From NCBI RefSeq assembly GCF_001529295.1, contig NZ_LLWK01000031.1:62001-126000 (forward strand): a stretch of 64,000 nucleotides of DNA. The letters run 5' to 3'. Source of the stretch: Flavobacterium sp. TAB 87 (GTDB lineage Bacteria > Bacteroidota > Bacteroidia > Flavobacteriales > Flavobacteriaceae). The translations under genes and the position numbers were made by a program. The notes below the pieces were generated by a model. It worked only from the letters and a program-made list of their open reading frames with translations. It was not told the origin of the DNA and did not search any database. Positions 9,896 through 25,422 of the stretch are shown here, piece after piece (position 1 is the first letter of the stretch; each line of letters starts with the position of its first letter).

Positions 9896-9934
9896 AAAAA
9901 GGACCATATCACTATTGATATGGTCCTTTTTTTA
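9896..9934. terminator. Bidirectional terminator between convergent GH31 and GH16 genes
   Basis: Perfect 11-bp stem GGACCATATCA (9901-9911) / TGATATGGTCC (9916-9926) with a 4-base loop, A-run upstream and T-run downstream. It ends the plus-strand GH31 transcript and could also stop the minus-strand GH16 transcript. Confidence 0.9.
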
Positions 9935-10160
9935 TTTCTTTAGTATTCTTAAACAACTTGCTTAGAATATCTCAAAAATAATTCGTAAAAAATAAATTTT
10001 TCTACCAATTATTTTGGCTTATAAAGATTATTAATTATTAGAATCCGTGACTAAAAAGTTTTAAAAGTTAAAGAGTGGTAAACTAACTACTAAACCCTTG
10101 TCTAACACTTTAAGTCCTGAATTCTGAATCTATAAGTCTTTTCGTGATATTGATTTTGAA
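9935..10160. other. Intergenic, nothing recognised
   Basis: 226 AT-rich bases between the terminator and the end of the GH16 gene. I see no gene, repeat or further strong hairpin. Confidence 0.5.
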
Positions 10161-10997
10161 CTACTTCACTAATTCCCACACCTTCACATAATCCACGGCC
10201 ATTTCGTATGGAAAATTATCAGTAGATGTTACGTAACCCGGCCAGAAAGTACTACCCGATTGGCCTTTATCTGCGCAAGCATGATTTAAAATAATATAAT
10301 AATCGGTTTCAAAAGGCCAGCGTTTTGCGAAGTCGTCTTTTGATTCATGTACAGCAGTTAATTTCTCGTTTACATAAAACTCTATCCGATTTGGTGATTT
10401 TATTACACTGTACGTATTGTATTCTGATGGTGCTATTTCTTGCGTAATTCCAGACGAAATGTGTTTCGCAGCTCCATCACTCTGATGCACTACTTGATGT
10501 ACAAAATTGTCCGTATTAAGCCGTTCCATAATATCCATTTCTCCACCATTAGGCCAACCCGGATAGATACCATTTTGCGGCATTAACCAGATCGCTGGCC
10601 ATCCTCCCTGACCTGCACTATTAAATTTTGCGCGAACTTCAATTTTTCCATACTTAAAACTAAATTTATCTTTCGTTTGTATGGCTCCGGTTTCAGGGAG
10701 ATCGGTTTCTTTATTCCAACGTGCCTTCATGTGCAGATTACCATTTTTTACTTCCGCCAATTTAGCATCATCCATTACAAAGCGACTCCACGGCGATTTT
10801 CCGTTTTTTACATCATAACTTGTCCAATGATTTTTATCGTATGCATTGCCTTTAAACTCATCCTCAAAAATTAGTCTGTATTTAGAGGCAAGCTGTTGGT
10901 CTGCTGTTTTTTTATTGCTAGAACATGACAAAAGTACACAGCTCACAAAACCGATCAGAAAGATGCTTTGTATATTTTTTATTTTATATGCTTTCAT
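10161..10997 (-). CDS. GH16 endo-glycosidase, lipoprotein
   Basis: 278-residue single-domain GH16 enzyme with lipobox LLSC (Cys25). The retaining active site is GEMDIMERL: nucleophile Glu153, assisting Asp155 and acid/base Glu158. Segments GKIEVRAKF and GGWPAIWLMP are typical of the GH16 jelly roll, closest by eye to GH16_3. Most GH16_3 enzymes are laminarinases, but gut Bacteroidota and Akkermansia have GH16_3 endo-beta-1,4-galactosidases that cut poly-LacNAc in mucin O-glycans. The surrounding sulfatases, beta-galactosidases and hexosaminidases favour that second role here, which is inference from context. It lies downstream of the minus-strand sulfatase but behind a terminator, so it may have its own promoter. 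Confidence 0.88.
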   Translation of the reverse strand: MKAYKIKNIQSIFLIGFVSCVLLSCSSNKKTADQQLASKYRLIFEDEFKGNAYDKNHWTSYDVKNGKSPWSRFVMDDAKLAEVKNGNLHMKARWNKETDLPETGAIQTKDKFSFKYGKIEVRAKFNSAGQGGWPAIWLMPQNGIYPGWPNGGEMDIMERLNTDNFVHQVVHQSDGAAKHISSGITQEIAPSEYNTYSVIKSPNRIEFYVNEKLTAVHESKDDFAKRWPFETDYYIILNHACADKGQSGSTFWPGYVTSTDNFPYEMAVDYVKVWELVK

Positions 10998-11130
10998 TTT
11001 TTATTTTTTTTAAGAATTTCTTTTCCTAATCTTATTGTCTACGAAAAGGAAACTTTTATTTAGTATTTACCCCAGTAATTGCGAAGGAACTTAGAAGCTA
11101 TAATTAACTGTAACCATGTTAGAAACTAAT

Positions 11131-11162
11131 AAAAAAAGGCTATCCAAAAATTTGGACAGCCC
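11131..11162 (-). terminator. Terminator after the minus-strand sulfatase
   Basis: On the minus strand GGCTGTCC pairs with GGATAGCC (one G-T pair) around an 8-base loop, followed by seven T. It lies about 60 bases past the sulfatase stop, separating that gene from the GH16 gene. Confidence 0.85.
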
Positions 11163-11225
11163 TAGATTATATCTTGGGCGCTACCCCCACCAATTTGTTA
11201 TTTTACAATTAATTTTTCAGAATTT

Positions 11226-12851
11226 CTAAAGTTCTTTGCGACCTACATTATCCTTATAAATTTGAATATAATGGTTGTCTAAAGTTTCTGAATCTTTATA
11301 TTTTTTACGCGTTTCCTTCAATTTTTGTTTCATTTCGCGAACCACTGTAGCGTAAGCAGGATCGTTAATTACGTTATTAATTTCTTGAGGATCTTTTTTA
11401 CGATCGTACAATTCCCATTCATTCACATCGTAATAAAAGTGAATTAATTTGAATTCTTTTGTCGCAATACCGTAATGTCTTTTTACTGCATGTTCAGCAG
11501 GATATTCGTAATAATGATAATAAATGGCATCTCTATTCCATGTCTCTTTTTTACCTGTTAACAACGGAATTAAACTTTCCCCTTGCATCTCCGCAGGCGC
11601 TACTACTCCAGCGGCATCAAGAAACGTTTGTGCAAAATCTAAATTTTGTACCATTTCATCTTCCGTAGTTCCTGCAGTAATTTTATTAGGCCATTTAATT
11701 AATAATGGCGTTTTAAACGATTCGTTGTACATAAAACGCTTATCAAACCAACCGTGTTCTCCGAGATAAAAACCTTGATCTGACGTATACACTACAATAG
11801 TGTTATCGGCTAATTTTTCTTCATCCAAATAATCCAAAACTCGACCAACATTATCATCAACAGAAGCTATCGTTCCTAAATAATCTTGCATATAGCGTTG
11901 GTATTTCCAAACGGTAAGAGTCGAATCATTCATTGTTGGATATCTTTTCTTGAAATCTTCATTGATTGGCCCATACACCTCATCCCATTGCGCACGTTGT
12001 TCGGCTGACATTCTACCTAAACTTTCACCTAGATCATTCCAATCGGTTAAGCCCAATTCTTTCATTGTTTTAGGCGTTAGCTTATTGTCGTTTACGAGCG
12101 ACATGTGCTTTAAAATTCCCATTTCAGCAGTTTTAGCTGCAGAACCACGTGTTTTGTAACCGTCAAAAAGTGTTTCAGGTAATGGAAATGTTTTTTTGGT
12201 ATATTCTGTATAATATTTTTGGGTCGGCAACCACGCTCTGTGCGGTGCTTTGTGCAAATACATTAACATAAAAGGTTTGTTTGGATCTCTTCGATTTTTC
12301 ATCCAATCTAATGTAAGATCAGTAGTAATATCAGTCACATATCCTCTGATTATAGTATCTCCTTTTTCAGAAATAAATTTTGGATTGTAATATTCTCCTT
12401 GACCTGGTAAAATCATAAATTCATCAAAGCCTTTTGGATTGTTTCCAAAGTGCAATTTGCCAAACATGGCTGTTTGATAGCCCGCTTTTTGAAGAATTTG
12501 TGGAAAGGTAACATTGTTCGTATCGAATTCGCTTAAATTATCTATTTTGCCATTGATGTGACTGTGTTTTCCGGTAAGAATTACAGCTCTAGACGGCGCA
12601 CAAATAGAATTAGTTACACTAGCATTGGTAAATAACATTCCTTCTTTGGCAATACGATCGATGTTTGGCGTTTGGATCAGTTTATCGCTGTACGCACTAA
12701 TGGCCTGATAGCCGTGATCATCAGACATGATGAAAATGATATTCGGTCTTTCAGTGATCGTTTGCACTTTTTGTGCAACTTCATTTTTTACTTTACATCC
12801 TGTAGCCAGAACTGTAAAAATAAAAAGGGGTGCTAATTTGGTTAATTTCAT
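11226..12851 (-). CDS. S1 sulfatase, probable GlcNAc-6-sulfatase type, lipoprotein
   Basis: 541-residue lipoprotein (lipobox ATGC, Cys19). The sulfatase signature is NSICAPSRAVILTGKHSH with the formylglycine-forming Cys at residue 84; metal-binding SDDHG lies at 43-47 and a second metal site is in YTSDQGFYLGEHGW. The surrounding pattern (GYQAISAY, GKHSHINGKIDN, PGQGEYYNP) resembles S1_11 mucin-desulfating enzymes that remove 6-sulfate from GlcNAc, as in keratan sulfate or sulfated mucin. That substrate is an inference. A cysteine-type site needs formylglycine maturation by a protein not found in this window. It is the last gene of a run with three GH2 and one GH27 gene and is followed by a clear terminator. 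Confidence 0.9.
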   Translation of the reverse strand: MKLTKLAPLFIFTVLATGCKVKNEVAQKVQTITERPNIIFIMSDDHGYQAISAYSDKLIQTPNIDRIAKEGMLFTNASVTNSICAPSRAVILTGKHSHINGKIDNLSEFDTNNVTFPQILQKAGYQTAMFGKLHFGNNPKGFDEFMILPGQGEYYNPKFISEKGDTIIRGYVTDITTDLTLDWMKNRRDPNKPFMLMYLHKAPHRAWLPTQKYYTEYTKKTFPLPETLFDGYKTRGSAAKTAEMGILKHMSLVNDNKLTPKTMKELGLTDWNDLGESLGRMSAEQRAQWDEVYGPINEDFKKRYPTMNDSTLTVWKYQRYMQDYLGTIASVDDNVGRVLDYLDEEKLADNTIVVYTSDQGFYLGEHGWFDKRFMYNESFKTPLLIKWPNKITAGTTEDEMVQNLDFAQTFLDAAGVVAPAEMQGESLIPLLTGKKETWNRDAIYYHYYEYPAEHAVKRHYGIATKEFKLIHFYYDVNEWELYDRKKDPQEINNVINDPAYATVVREMKQKLKETRKKYKDSETLDNHYIQIYKDNVGRKEL

Positions 12852-12972
12852 ACTTTATTTGTTTTGAATTAATAGTATAGTTGGTTCAAATCTTTAGAAA
12901 TATAAGATTTGTTTTCTAGTGTTTTATCTTCCTTTTTTAAATTCATATTATTTTGAAGCAGTTTGGATGTCT

Positions 12973-15459
12973 TTATTCTTTAAGATTTTGAGTAATCAGT
13001 TTTAATTTTGCAGTTTGCAATCCTTTTCCTGATACCATTAATTCGATCTCTCCCGCTTCTGAAGCCGATTGAACCAAAACTACCAGTTTACCACTAAATA
13101 ATTTCATAGTTGGCAAGTGAAAAAGTTCTAACGACGTAGCATCACCGTTACTTACTGCTCTAAAATCACCAGCTCCTTTTATTTTAAATTGCAATTGATT
13201 GGTTGCGGTTGGACACGGAATTCCGTTTTTATCGACAACGCTCACCGTTACAAAAGATAAATCTTTACCATCGGCGTCTAGTTTTGTTCGATCTGCTTCA
13301 ACAATTAATTTATATGGTTTGCCAGCGGTACGCGTTTCTTTTTCGGCAACTACTTTTCCGTTGTCATCCAATGCGACTACTTTTATAATTCCTGGCTCGT
13401 ATTTGACATCCATCCACATTAAGCGGTATCGGTTGGTTGGCGAACTGTTATTTTTTTTCTGGATCCCCATACTTTTTCCGTTCACAAAAAGTTCGGCGCT
13501 ATTGTAATTCGTGTACACAAACACTGGTGTTACTTCGCCTTCGCGACCTTCCCAATTCCAATGTGGTAGCATGTGTAACGTTTCTTTTTTTGTATTCCAA
13601 CGGCTACGGTACAAGTAAAAACGGTCTTTGGGTAAACCTGCTAAGTCGTTGATTCCAAAATACGAGCTGCGCGACGGCCAATTGTCATCATAAGGTGTCG
13701 GTTCTCCTAAATAGTCAAAACCAGTCCAAACAAATTCACCGATTACCCAGGGTTTATCGTCTTGCAACACAAAATCTTCATCTGGAATATTTGACCAACT
13801 GCAGGCTTCTAAATCATAAGAAGAAGACTGAAAATCATCGTATTTTTTCATTTTTGCCTCAACGACTGGAAACTTATAAATTCCTCTTGAACTTACAGTC
13901 GAAGCTGTTTCTGAACCTAGAATTAATCCTTGCGGAAAAGCCTTAAATGCTTCTTCGTATAAATTTACGCGGTAATTTAAACCTGGAATATCCAACAAAG
14001 CACCAAAACCCGAAGCAATAGTCGCTTTTACTTGGTCCATACCAACGGTAACTGGTCGAGTGGGATCTTCGCGATGAAAAATATCTTGCAACCACTTGGC
14101 GCGCTTTGCTCCTTCGGCTCCCCATTGATCAGGCACTTCATTTCCAGAACTCCACATCACAATACTCGGATGATTGCGAGTGGCGTGAACAAGGTTTACA
14201 ATATCTTTTTCGGCATCCGTTTCAAAATAAAGATGGTAGCCATTTTCGACTTTTGGTTTCGCCCATTCATCAAAACTTTCGGCCAGAAATAAAAAGCCCA
14301 TTTCGTCACACAATTCAAGTTGCTCCAATGAAGGCATGTTGTGCGAACTGCGAATGGCGTTGGCTCCCATGTCTTTTAAAATCGTCAATTGTCTGCGCAA
14401 AGCTGCTTTGTTTACAGCCGTGCCAATTGGACCTAAATCGTGGTGCAAACAAACGCCTTTAAACTTTATAATGGAATCGTTTAAACTTAAGCCTTTATTG
14501 GCTTCGTATTTTATTTTTCGAATTCCGAATTTTGTTACTATTTCATCTTTTAAAATAGAACCAGCATAAAGTTGAGCAACAGAAGAGTATAAATAAGGCT
14601 TTTCTGGACTCCATAAGTTTGGATTTTTGACCGCTATATTTTGCTCAAATTCGTTACCATAAATAGCAGTGGTACTATCAACAGCAACAGTTTTTCCGCT
14701 GGCATCTTTAATGGTAGTTCGCAATCTAAGATTTGCTCCGGAAACTTTAGTTTTGATATTTACTTTTGCCAATTCAGTAGTTATGGTTGGCGTAGTAATA
14801 AACGTTCCCCATTGGTCGATGCTTTCGTTATTTTTAATAATCACGCGAACATTTCGGTACAATCCAGCACCAGGATACCAACGAGAAGATAGTTCTCGAT
14901 TGGTCAATTTTACAGCTATCTTATTTTTAGTAGTTCCTAAGATATAAGGTGTTACATCAAAATAAAAATAACTGTATCCATAATTCCAGCTGCCCACTTT
15001 TTTACCATTGATAAAAACTTCTGGCTCACTCATGGCACCTTCAAACAGTAGTAACACTTTTTTATCTGAATTAAAATTAGGAACAGCAAACTCATTTCGA
15101 TACCAGCCCACGCCAATGTAAGGCAATGCACCAGTTCGACCTGTTTTTTCGGTAGCTACGTCTTCTCCATTTTGAACAATCGCTATATTTTGTTTGTCTA
15201 TATTTTTATCAAAAGGACCTTTTATTGCCCAATCGTGTGGCACAGTGACTTTTTCCCACTTCGAATCATTAAAAGTTGTGCTAAAACCATTAGAGAGGTC
15301 TCCTTTATGGAAACGCCAATTTTTTTCTAAAGTCAAAACTTCCCGATTCGATTGTTGCGCAAAAGCAGTTAGTGTAAAAATAAAACTGAATAAAATAGCA
15401 GCACGCTGCTTAAAGCTTACGTCAGTTTTTTTTATAAATTTTAGTGTAACAGTTCTCAT
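12973..15459 (-). CDS. GH2 beta-galactosidase (DUF4982-type)
   Basis: 828-residue exported GH2 enzyme. A signal peptide (about 1-35, ending AFAQ) is followed by the sugar-binding jelly roll (about 40-210), an Ig-like domain, the TIM barrel (about 320-600) and C-terminal beta domains. Acid/base is Glu441 in WSSGNEVPDQ and the nucleophile is probably Glu517 in ILGSETAS; EFVWTGFDYLGEPTPY shapes the subsite. GSETAS in place of the LacZ-type [10 protein letters not shown] puts it in a different GH2 group from the other three copies here, so its aglycone preference probably differs. Expected role: release of terminal beta-galactose from complex glycans in the periplasm. It lies 121 bases before the sulfatase on the same strand. 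Confidence 0.88.
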   Translation of the reverse strand: MRTVTLKFIKKTDVSFKQRAAILFSFIFTLTAFAQQSNREVLTLEKNWRFHKGDLSNGFSTTFNDSKWEKVTVPHDWAIKGPFDKNIDKQNIAIVQNGEDVATEKTGRTGALPYIGVGWYRNEFAVPNFNSDKKVLLLFEGAMSEPEVFINGKKVGSWNYGYSYFYFDVTPYILGTTKNKIAVKLTNRELSSRWYPGAGLYRNVRVIIKNNESIDQWGTFITTPTITTELAKVNIKTKVSGANLRLRTTIKDASGKTVAVDSTTAIYGNEFEQNIAVKNPNLWSPEKPYLYSSVAQLYAGSILKDEIVTKFGIRKIKYEANKGLSLNDSIIKFKGVCLHHDLGPIGTAVNKAALRRQLTILKDMGANAIRSSHNMPSLEQLELCDEMGFLFLAESFDEWAKPKVENGYHLYFETDAEKDIVNLVHATRNHPSIVMWSSGNEVPDQWGAEGAKRAKWLQDIFHREDPTRPVTVGMDQVKATIASGFGALLDIPGLNYRVNLYEEAFKAFPQGLILGSETASTVSSRGIYKFPVVEAKMKKYDDFQSSSYDLEACSWSNIPDEDFVLQDDKPWVIGEFVWTGFDYLGEPTPYDDNWPSRSSYFGINDLAGLPKDRFYLYRSRWNTKKETLHMLPHWNWEGREGEVTPVFVYTNYNSAELFVNGKSMGIQKKNNSSPTNRYRLMWMDVKYEPGIIKVVALDDNGKVVAEKETRTAGKPYKLIVEADRTKLDADGKDLSFVTVSVVDKNGIPCPTATNQLQFKIKGAGDFRAVSNGDATSLELFHLPTMKLFSGKLVVLVQSASEAGEIELMVSGKGLQTAKLKLITQNLKE

Positions 15460-15843
15460 GGGCTTTTTACTAAGGTTGTAAATTATTATTTATTCTAAAA
15501 AACAGTAAAGGGCTTCCACTTAATTTCAAAGTCATCGTTATTATTTTATCTGACCACTTCAATAAAGTTACCGCTACTGTTCTACTACATGGGAGCAATT
15601 AAATTTCATTCTGTTCTAAAAACGCTCTTTTTGCAACAACAAATCGTCCTTGCTATCGCGGCCTCGCCAAAAATATGAGAACTAACATTATGCAGCCTAT
15701 TTATCAAATGATTTAAATCTAGTAATTAAAAAGCAGCTGGTAATAAAGCTTCGTTTAAGTTTAAGCGTAATTTTTATTTTGATATTTTAATTTATTGTTC
15801 TCCGAAAAACTAGCTACGAGTTTATTTCGTTTCACCTAAAGCG
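15460..15843 (-). other. 384-base intergenic region with a weak promoter candidate
   Basis: Between two GH2 genes on the minus strand. CAAAAATA at 15668-15675 reads TATTTTTG on the minus strand, matching the Bacteroidota -7 consensus, but I see no convincing -33 element at proper spacing. No terminator hairpin or small gene was found. An independent promoter for the DUF4982-type GH2 gene is possible. Confidence 0.3.
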
Positions 15844-19212
<3,369 letters not shown>

Positions 19213-19320
19213 CTATTATAATTAATAAACCGAATTCTTATACTGTTTTGAGACATTAACCAGATTGCGAACCCTCATTCTTGAACTGCAGTACTAAATT
19301 TTGCATTGATAACACTACTA

Positions 19321-20562
19321 TTATTTATTCTGAAAAAAATTGAATGGTTTCGAAGTTCCATCAATAGTTAGAACTACCACTCCATGTTTAGGAACTTCAA
19401 AACTTAAGGTGTTATTTTGAGAGTTAGCTACATCTTTTTTCTCCCATAAATCACGGTAACTGTACCCTTTCGAGGCATCGATACCAACTGTATTTAAGTC
19501 CAAAGTCATGGTCGTTGCTTTATTTGATCTGTTCAACAACGTCACAGCTACTTTTCCGCTCATGGTAGAAATTAAAGGTTTTGCCCAAATTTCTAAATCG
19601 CCATTATCAACCACTCTTCTCGCTTGATACACCAAAGGATCTTGATTAAGTGCAATAATTTCTTTGTTGGTTAATATGTCGATCGTTTGTTTCGACATGC
19701 TTCTCAAGTCGTTACCTGCTAAAAGTGGCGAGTTCATCATGCACCACATTGTGAAGTGGGTTTTATCTTCGTCATAACTCATACCTCTTCCTACTTGCAA
19801 CATATCCATATCGTTTACGTGCCCTGGAGACGCATATTTCCATAAATCAGCATTTAAGTCGATAATGTGTAAAATCGAATTGAATTCATTCGAAATATCG
19901 CCCGAAATACGCCAAGAATCCGCAATTTGAATCGCCCAAGTTCCTGGAAATTCCCATCTGCAAATATTAAAAACGGTATTTGGTTTGAGCTCTTTAATAG
20001 TATTCGCGATTTGCGTGTAGCGCGTTTGTTCGTCTAATCCCAACCAATCGCCACCGCACCAATCCACTTTGATAAAATCGTAGTTCCAATCGTTAAGCAT
20101 TAATTTTAAATCTTTTCTGTCGTGTCCCATCAACCCAGCACCCACGCCAATGGTATCTTTGTCCCATTGCGACGCACACGTATTAATTCCAGCATCCGAA
20201 TAAATTCCAGCTTTTAATCCTTTACTATGAATGTAGTCTGAAATTGCTTTCATTCCGTTTGGAAAACGCTCTTTGTGCACCAACAAATCTCCATTACTAT
20301 CACGACCTCCAAAAAAACCATCGTCAATATTTACATACGAATAGCCGGCTGCGGCCATACCCGAAGAAATCATAAAATCGGCTTGCCCTTTAATCACTTC
20401 TTCATTAATGGCAACGTGAAAGTTATTCCAACTGGACCAACCCATAATAGGCGTTTTTGGTTTTTGAACGTGTTGAATTGTATTTAAAGTAACCGTTTGC
20501 TTTTCCTGCACTTTACAAGATGCTAAAAGTAGTACTGATATTAGGAGATAATATTTAATCAT
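19321..20562 (-). CDS. GH27 alpha-galactosidase / alpha-N-acetylgalactosaminidase, lipoprotein
   Basis: 413-residue lipoprotein (lipobox LASC, Cys16). GH27 motifs are complete: GWSSWNNF, YVNIDDGFF, FPNGMKAISDYIHSKGLK, nucleophile Asp167 in FIKVDWCGG, and acid/base Asp222 in SWRISGDI. A C-terminal antiparallel beta domain (about 315-413) follows the barrel, as usual. Family members hydrolyse terminal alpha-galactose or alpha-GalNAc with retention. The second active-site loop was not resolved well enough by eye to choose between them. In a host-glycan locus the targets could be alpha-Gal caps or A/B-type determinants; this is inference. It is 85 bases downstream of a GH2 gene and probably co-transcribed with it. 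Confidence 0.88.
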   Translation of the reverse strand: MIKYYLLISVLLLASCKVQEKQTVTLNTIQHVQKPKTPIMGWSSWNNFHVAINEEVIKGQADFMISSGMAAAGYSYVNIDDGFFGGRDSNGDLLVHKERFPNGMKAISDYIHSKGLKAGIYSDAGINTCASQWDKDTIGVGAGLMGHDRKDLKLMLNDWNYDFIKVDWCGGDWLGLDEQTRYTQIANTIKELKPNTVFNICRWEFPGTWAIQIADSWRISGDISNEFNSILHIIDLNADLWKYASPGHVNDMDMLQVGRGMSYDEDKTHFTMWCMMNSPLLAGNDLRSMSKQTIDILTNKEIIALNQDPLVYQARRVVDNGDLEIWAKPLISTMSGKVAVTLLNRSNKATTMTLDLNTVGIDASKGYSYRDLWEKKDVANSQNNTLSFEVPKHGVVVLTIDGTSKPFNFFQNK

Positions 20563-20647
20563 TTCGTTTTATTTTAAAAAAAATACCGACTCTTCATCGT
20601 TGACAAAAAGCCGATACTTTACTATCTAAATTGTTTTAAACTCGTTT

Positions 20648-24045
<3,398 letters not shown>

Positions 24046-24076
24046 AAAAAAAAGCCAGAAATAATTTTTTCTGACT
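24046..24076 (-). terminator. Terminator of the N-glycan operon
   Basis: On the minus strand AGTCAGAAA pairs with TTTCTGGCT (one G-T pair) across a short loop and is followed by at least seven T. It lies about 110 bases past the PNGase F-like stop and closes the twelve-gene run that begins at 44435. Confidence 0.85.
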
Positions 24077-24185
24077 CTTAATTCAATTTTAACAATACGC
24101 TTCGTTTATCTTTCAAAAAGACATACTATCTTTTAATTATAAGAGCTGAAGCTAATGCCGAACAACGTAATCTTTTCTTATTTTA

Positions 24186-25364
24186 CTATTCATAAGTTAA
24201 ATAGGCAGAAACCAACCAATGGTTTAATTTCTCACCCTCTACTGGAGTGGCTGGAATTTTAATTCGAAGCGCATGTGAACCAGCCTTCAAATCACTTAAT
24301 TTTACAACCATAGGTTCTACAGAAGAACCTGGACACCAATTTGATCGTGATAAATCAGAAGAAGCAATGCGCTCTTCGATTTCTTTCACTTCATACGTAT
24401 TTGTTTTTTCATTAATGTAAGAAGCAGAGTCTTTTTTGATCCAAACTCCAGAACTTGGGTTGAATCTTCTAAAAGAGGCACAATCGTCTCTCCACGGAAT
24501 CGTATCTAAAACTAATTTATTGTCAAAATATACACTGTTTTTAATCTTGATAAATTCATCACCACCACTATGACCGCCGTGACCTGTTGTAATATAATGC
24601 AGTTTTACGTTTTTTACATTCTTTTTTAAATTGAAAACCGTTTCTAACTCCTTATGAGCGAAGTTGTCTGGTATTTGTTGTCCACCAACATACGGTATTG
24701 TATTTACCAAAGGTAAAACCATCACTTTATGCTGTTTTCTATTCGAATAGGTTAGTTCTAAATCAAATTCATACCCTTCAGGAGTCCACGAATCAATCCA
24801 AATTCCAACATAAAATGTACCGGTTACCAAGCTTTCTAAATCTGTAATATCATGTTCCCAAACTACTTGCTTTTCCCAACTCGGAATGTATACGGGTCTT
24901 CTGTTTTTTACTTTATTATCACTATAATGCCCTACGCCAAAAGGAGTCATAAAGCGCATTAATTCTATCACAGGATTATAGGTTGATCCCGCAACAAAAC
25001 CAGCGTATTTATCATCCACATAAGAATCTGTTGGAAATTTTTCGTTTTTTTCTGTCAAGCTAAGAATTGATAATTTTTTTGGATCAGAAACCACAAAACA
25101 AGAACCCGATTTGTCCCAACGATCCCCATTCGAACGCACCGTTAATTTTATTTTCACATCGGTACCATTTTTAAAAGTTGGCATGGTTACTTTTTTATAA
25201 ACGACACGGCCACTCATTAAACTCACTGCTTCAGGATCTGTTCCTTTGGCACCACCAAAATTAAGAGGCTGCTTATTAAAAATAGTATGGTGCGTAGCTT
25301 CCTGCGCGTTTACCGACAGTACAGCAGCAAAAAATAAGGTAAATAATAATGTAATTGATTTCAT
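24186..25364 (-). CDS. PNGase F-like peptide-N4-(N-acetyl-beta-glucosaminyl)asparagine amidase
   Basis: 392-residue exported amidase (signal peptide 1-20, VNAQ) that would cut between the innermost GlcNAc and Asn, releasing intact N-glycans and leaving Asp. It aligns by eye with Elizabethkingia PNGase F over both jelly-roll domains: GDRWDKSGS matches DEWDRYANV, placing the catalytic Asp at residue 84 (D60 in PNGase F). ELMRFMTPFGVG and ITDLESLVTG match the first domain; GHGGHSGGDEF places Glu270 at E206, and SNWCPGSSVEP matches GWCPGMAVP. The position equivalent to E118 appears to be Asp191 (GIWIDSW). It is the last gene of the N-glycan operon, 58 bases after a GH92 gene, and supplies the entry step for the trimming enzymes. 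Confidence 0.88.
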   Translation of the reverse strand: MKSITLLFTLFFAAVLSVNAQEATHHTIFNKQPLNFGGAKGTDPEAVSLMSGRVVYKKVTMPTFKNGTDVKIKLTVRSNGDRWDKSGSCFVVSDPKKLSILSLTEKNEKFPTDSYVDDKYAGFVAGSTYNPVIELMRFMTPFGVGHYSDNKVKNRRPVYIPSWEKQVVWEHDITDLESLVTGTFYVGIWIDSWTPEGYEFDLELTYSNRKQHKVMVLPLVNTIPYVGGQQIPDNFAHKELETVFNLKKNVKNVKLHYITTGHGGHSGGDEFIKIKNSVYFDNKLVLDTIPWRDDCASFRRFNPSSGVWIKKDSASYINEKTNTYEVKEIEERIASSDLSRSNWCPGSSVEPMVVKLSDLKAGSHALRIKIPATPVEGEKLNHWLVSAYLTYE

Positions 25365-25422
25365 TTTGAATGTATTAATTGATTTCTCTCTTCTAAAACT
25401 TTCTAGGTTTTAGTACGATTGC

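Noticed and set aside
14106..14462. 118-residue plus-strand frame inside the GH2 gene
   Set aside because: It overlaps the conserved catalytic barrel of GH2 on the opposite strand and has no family-like motif.
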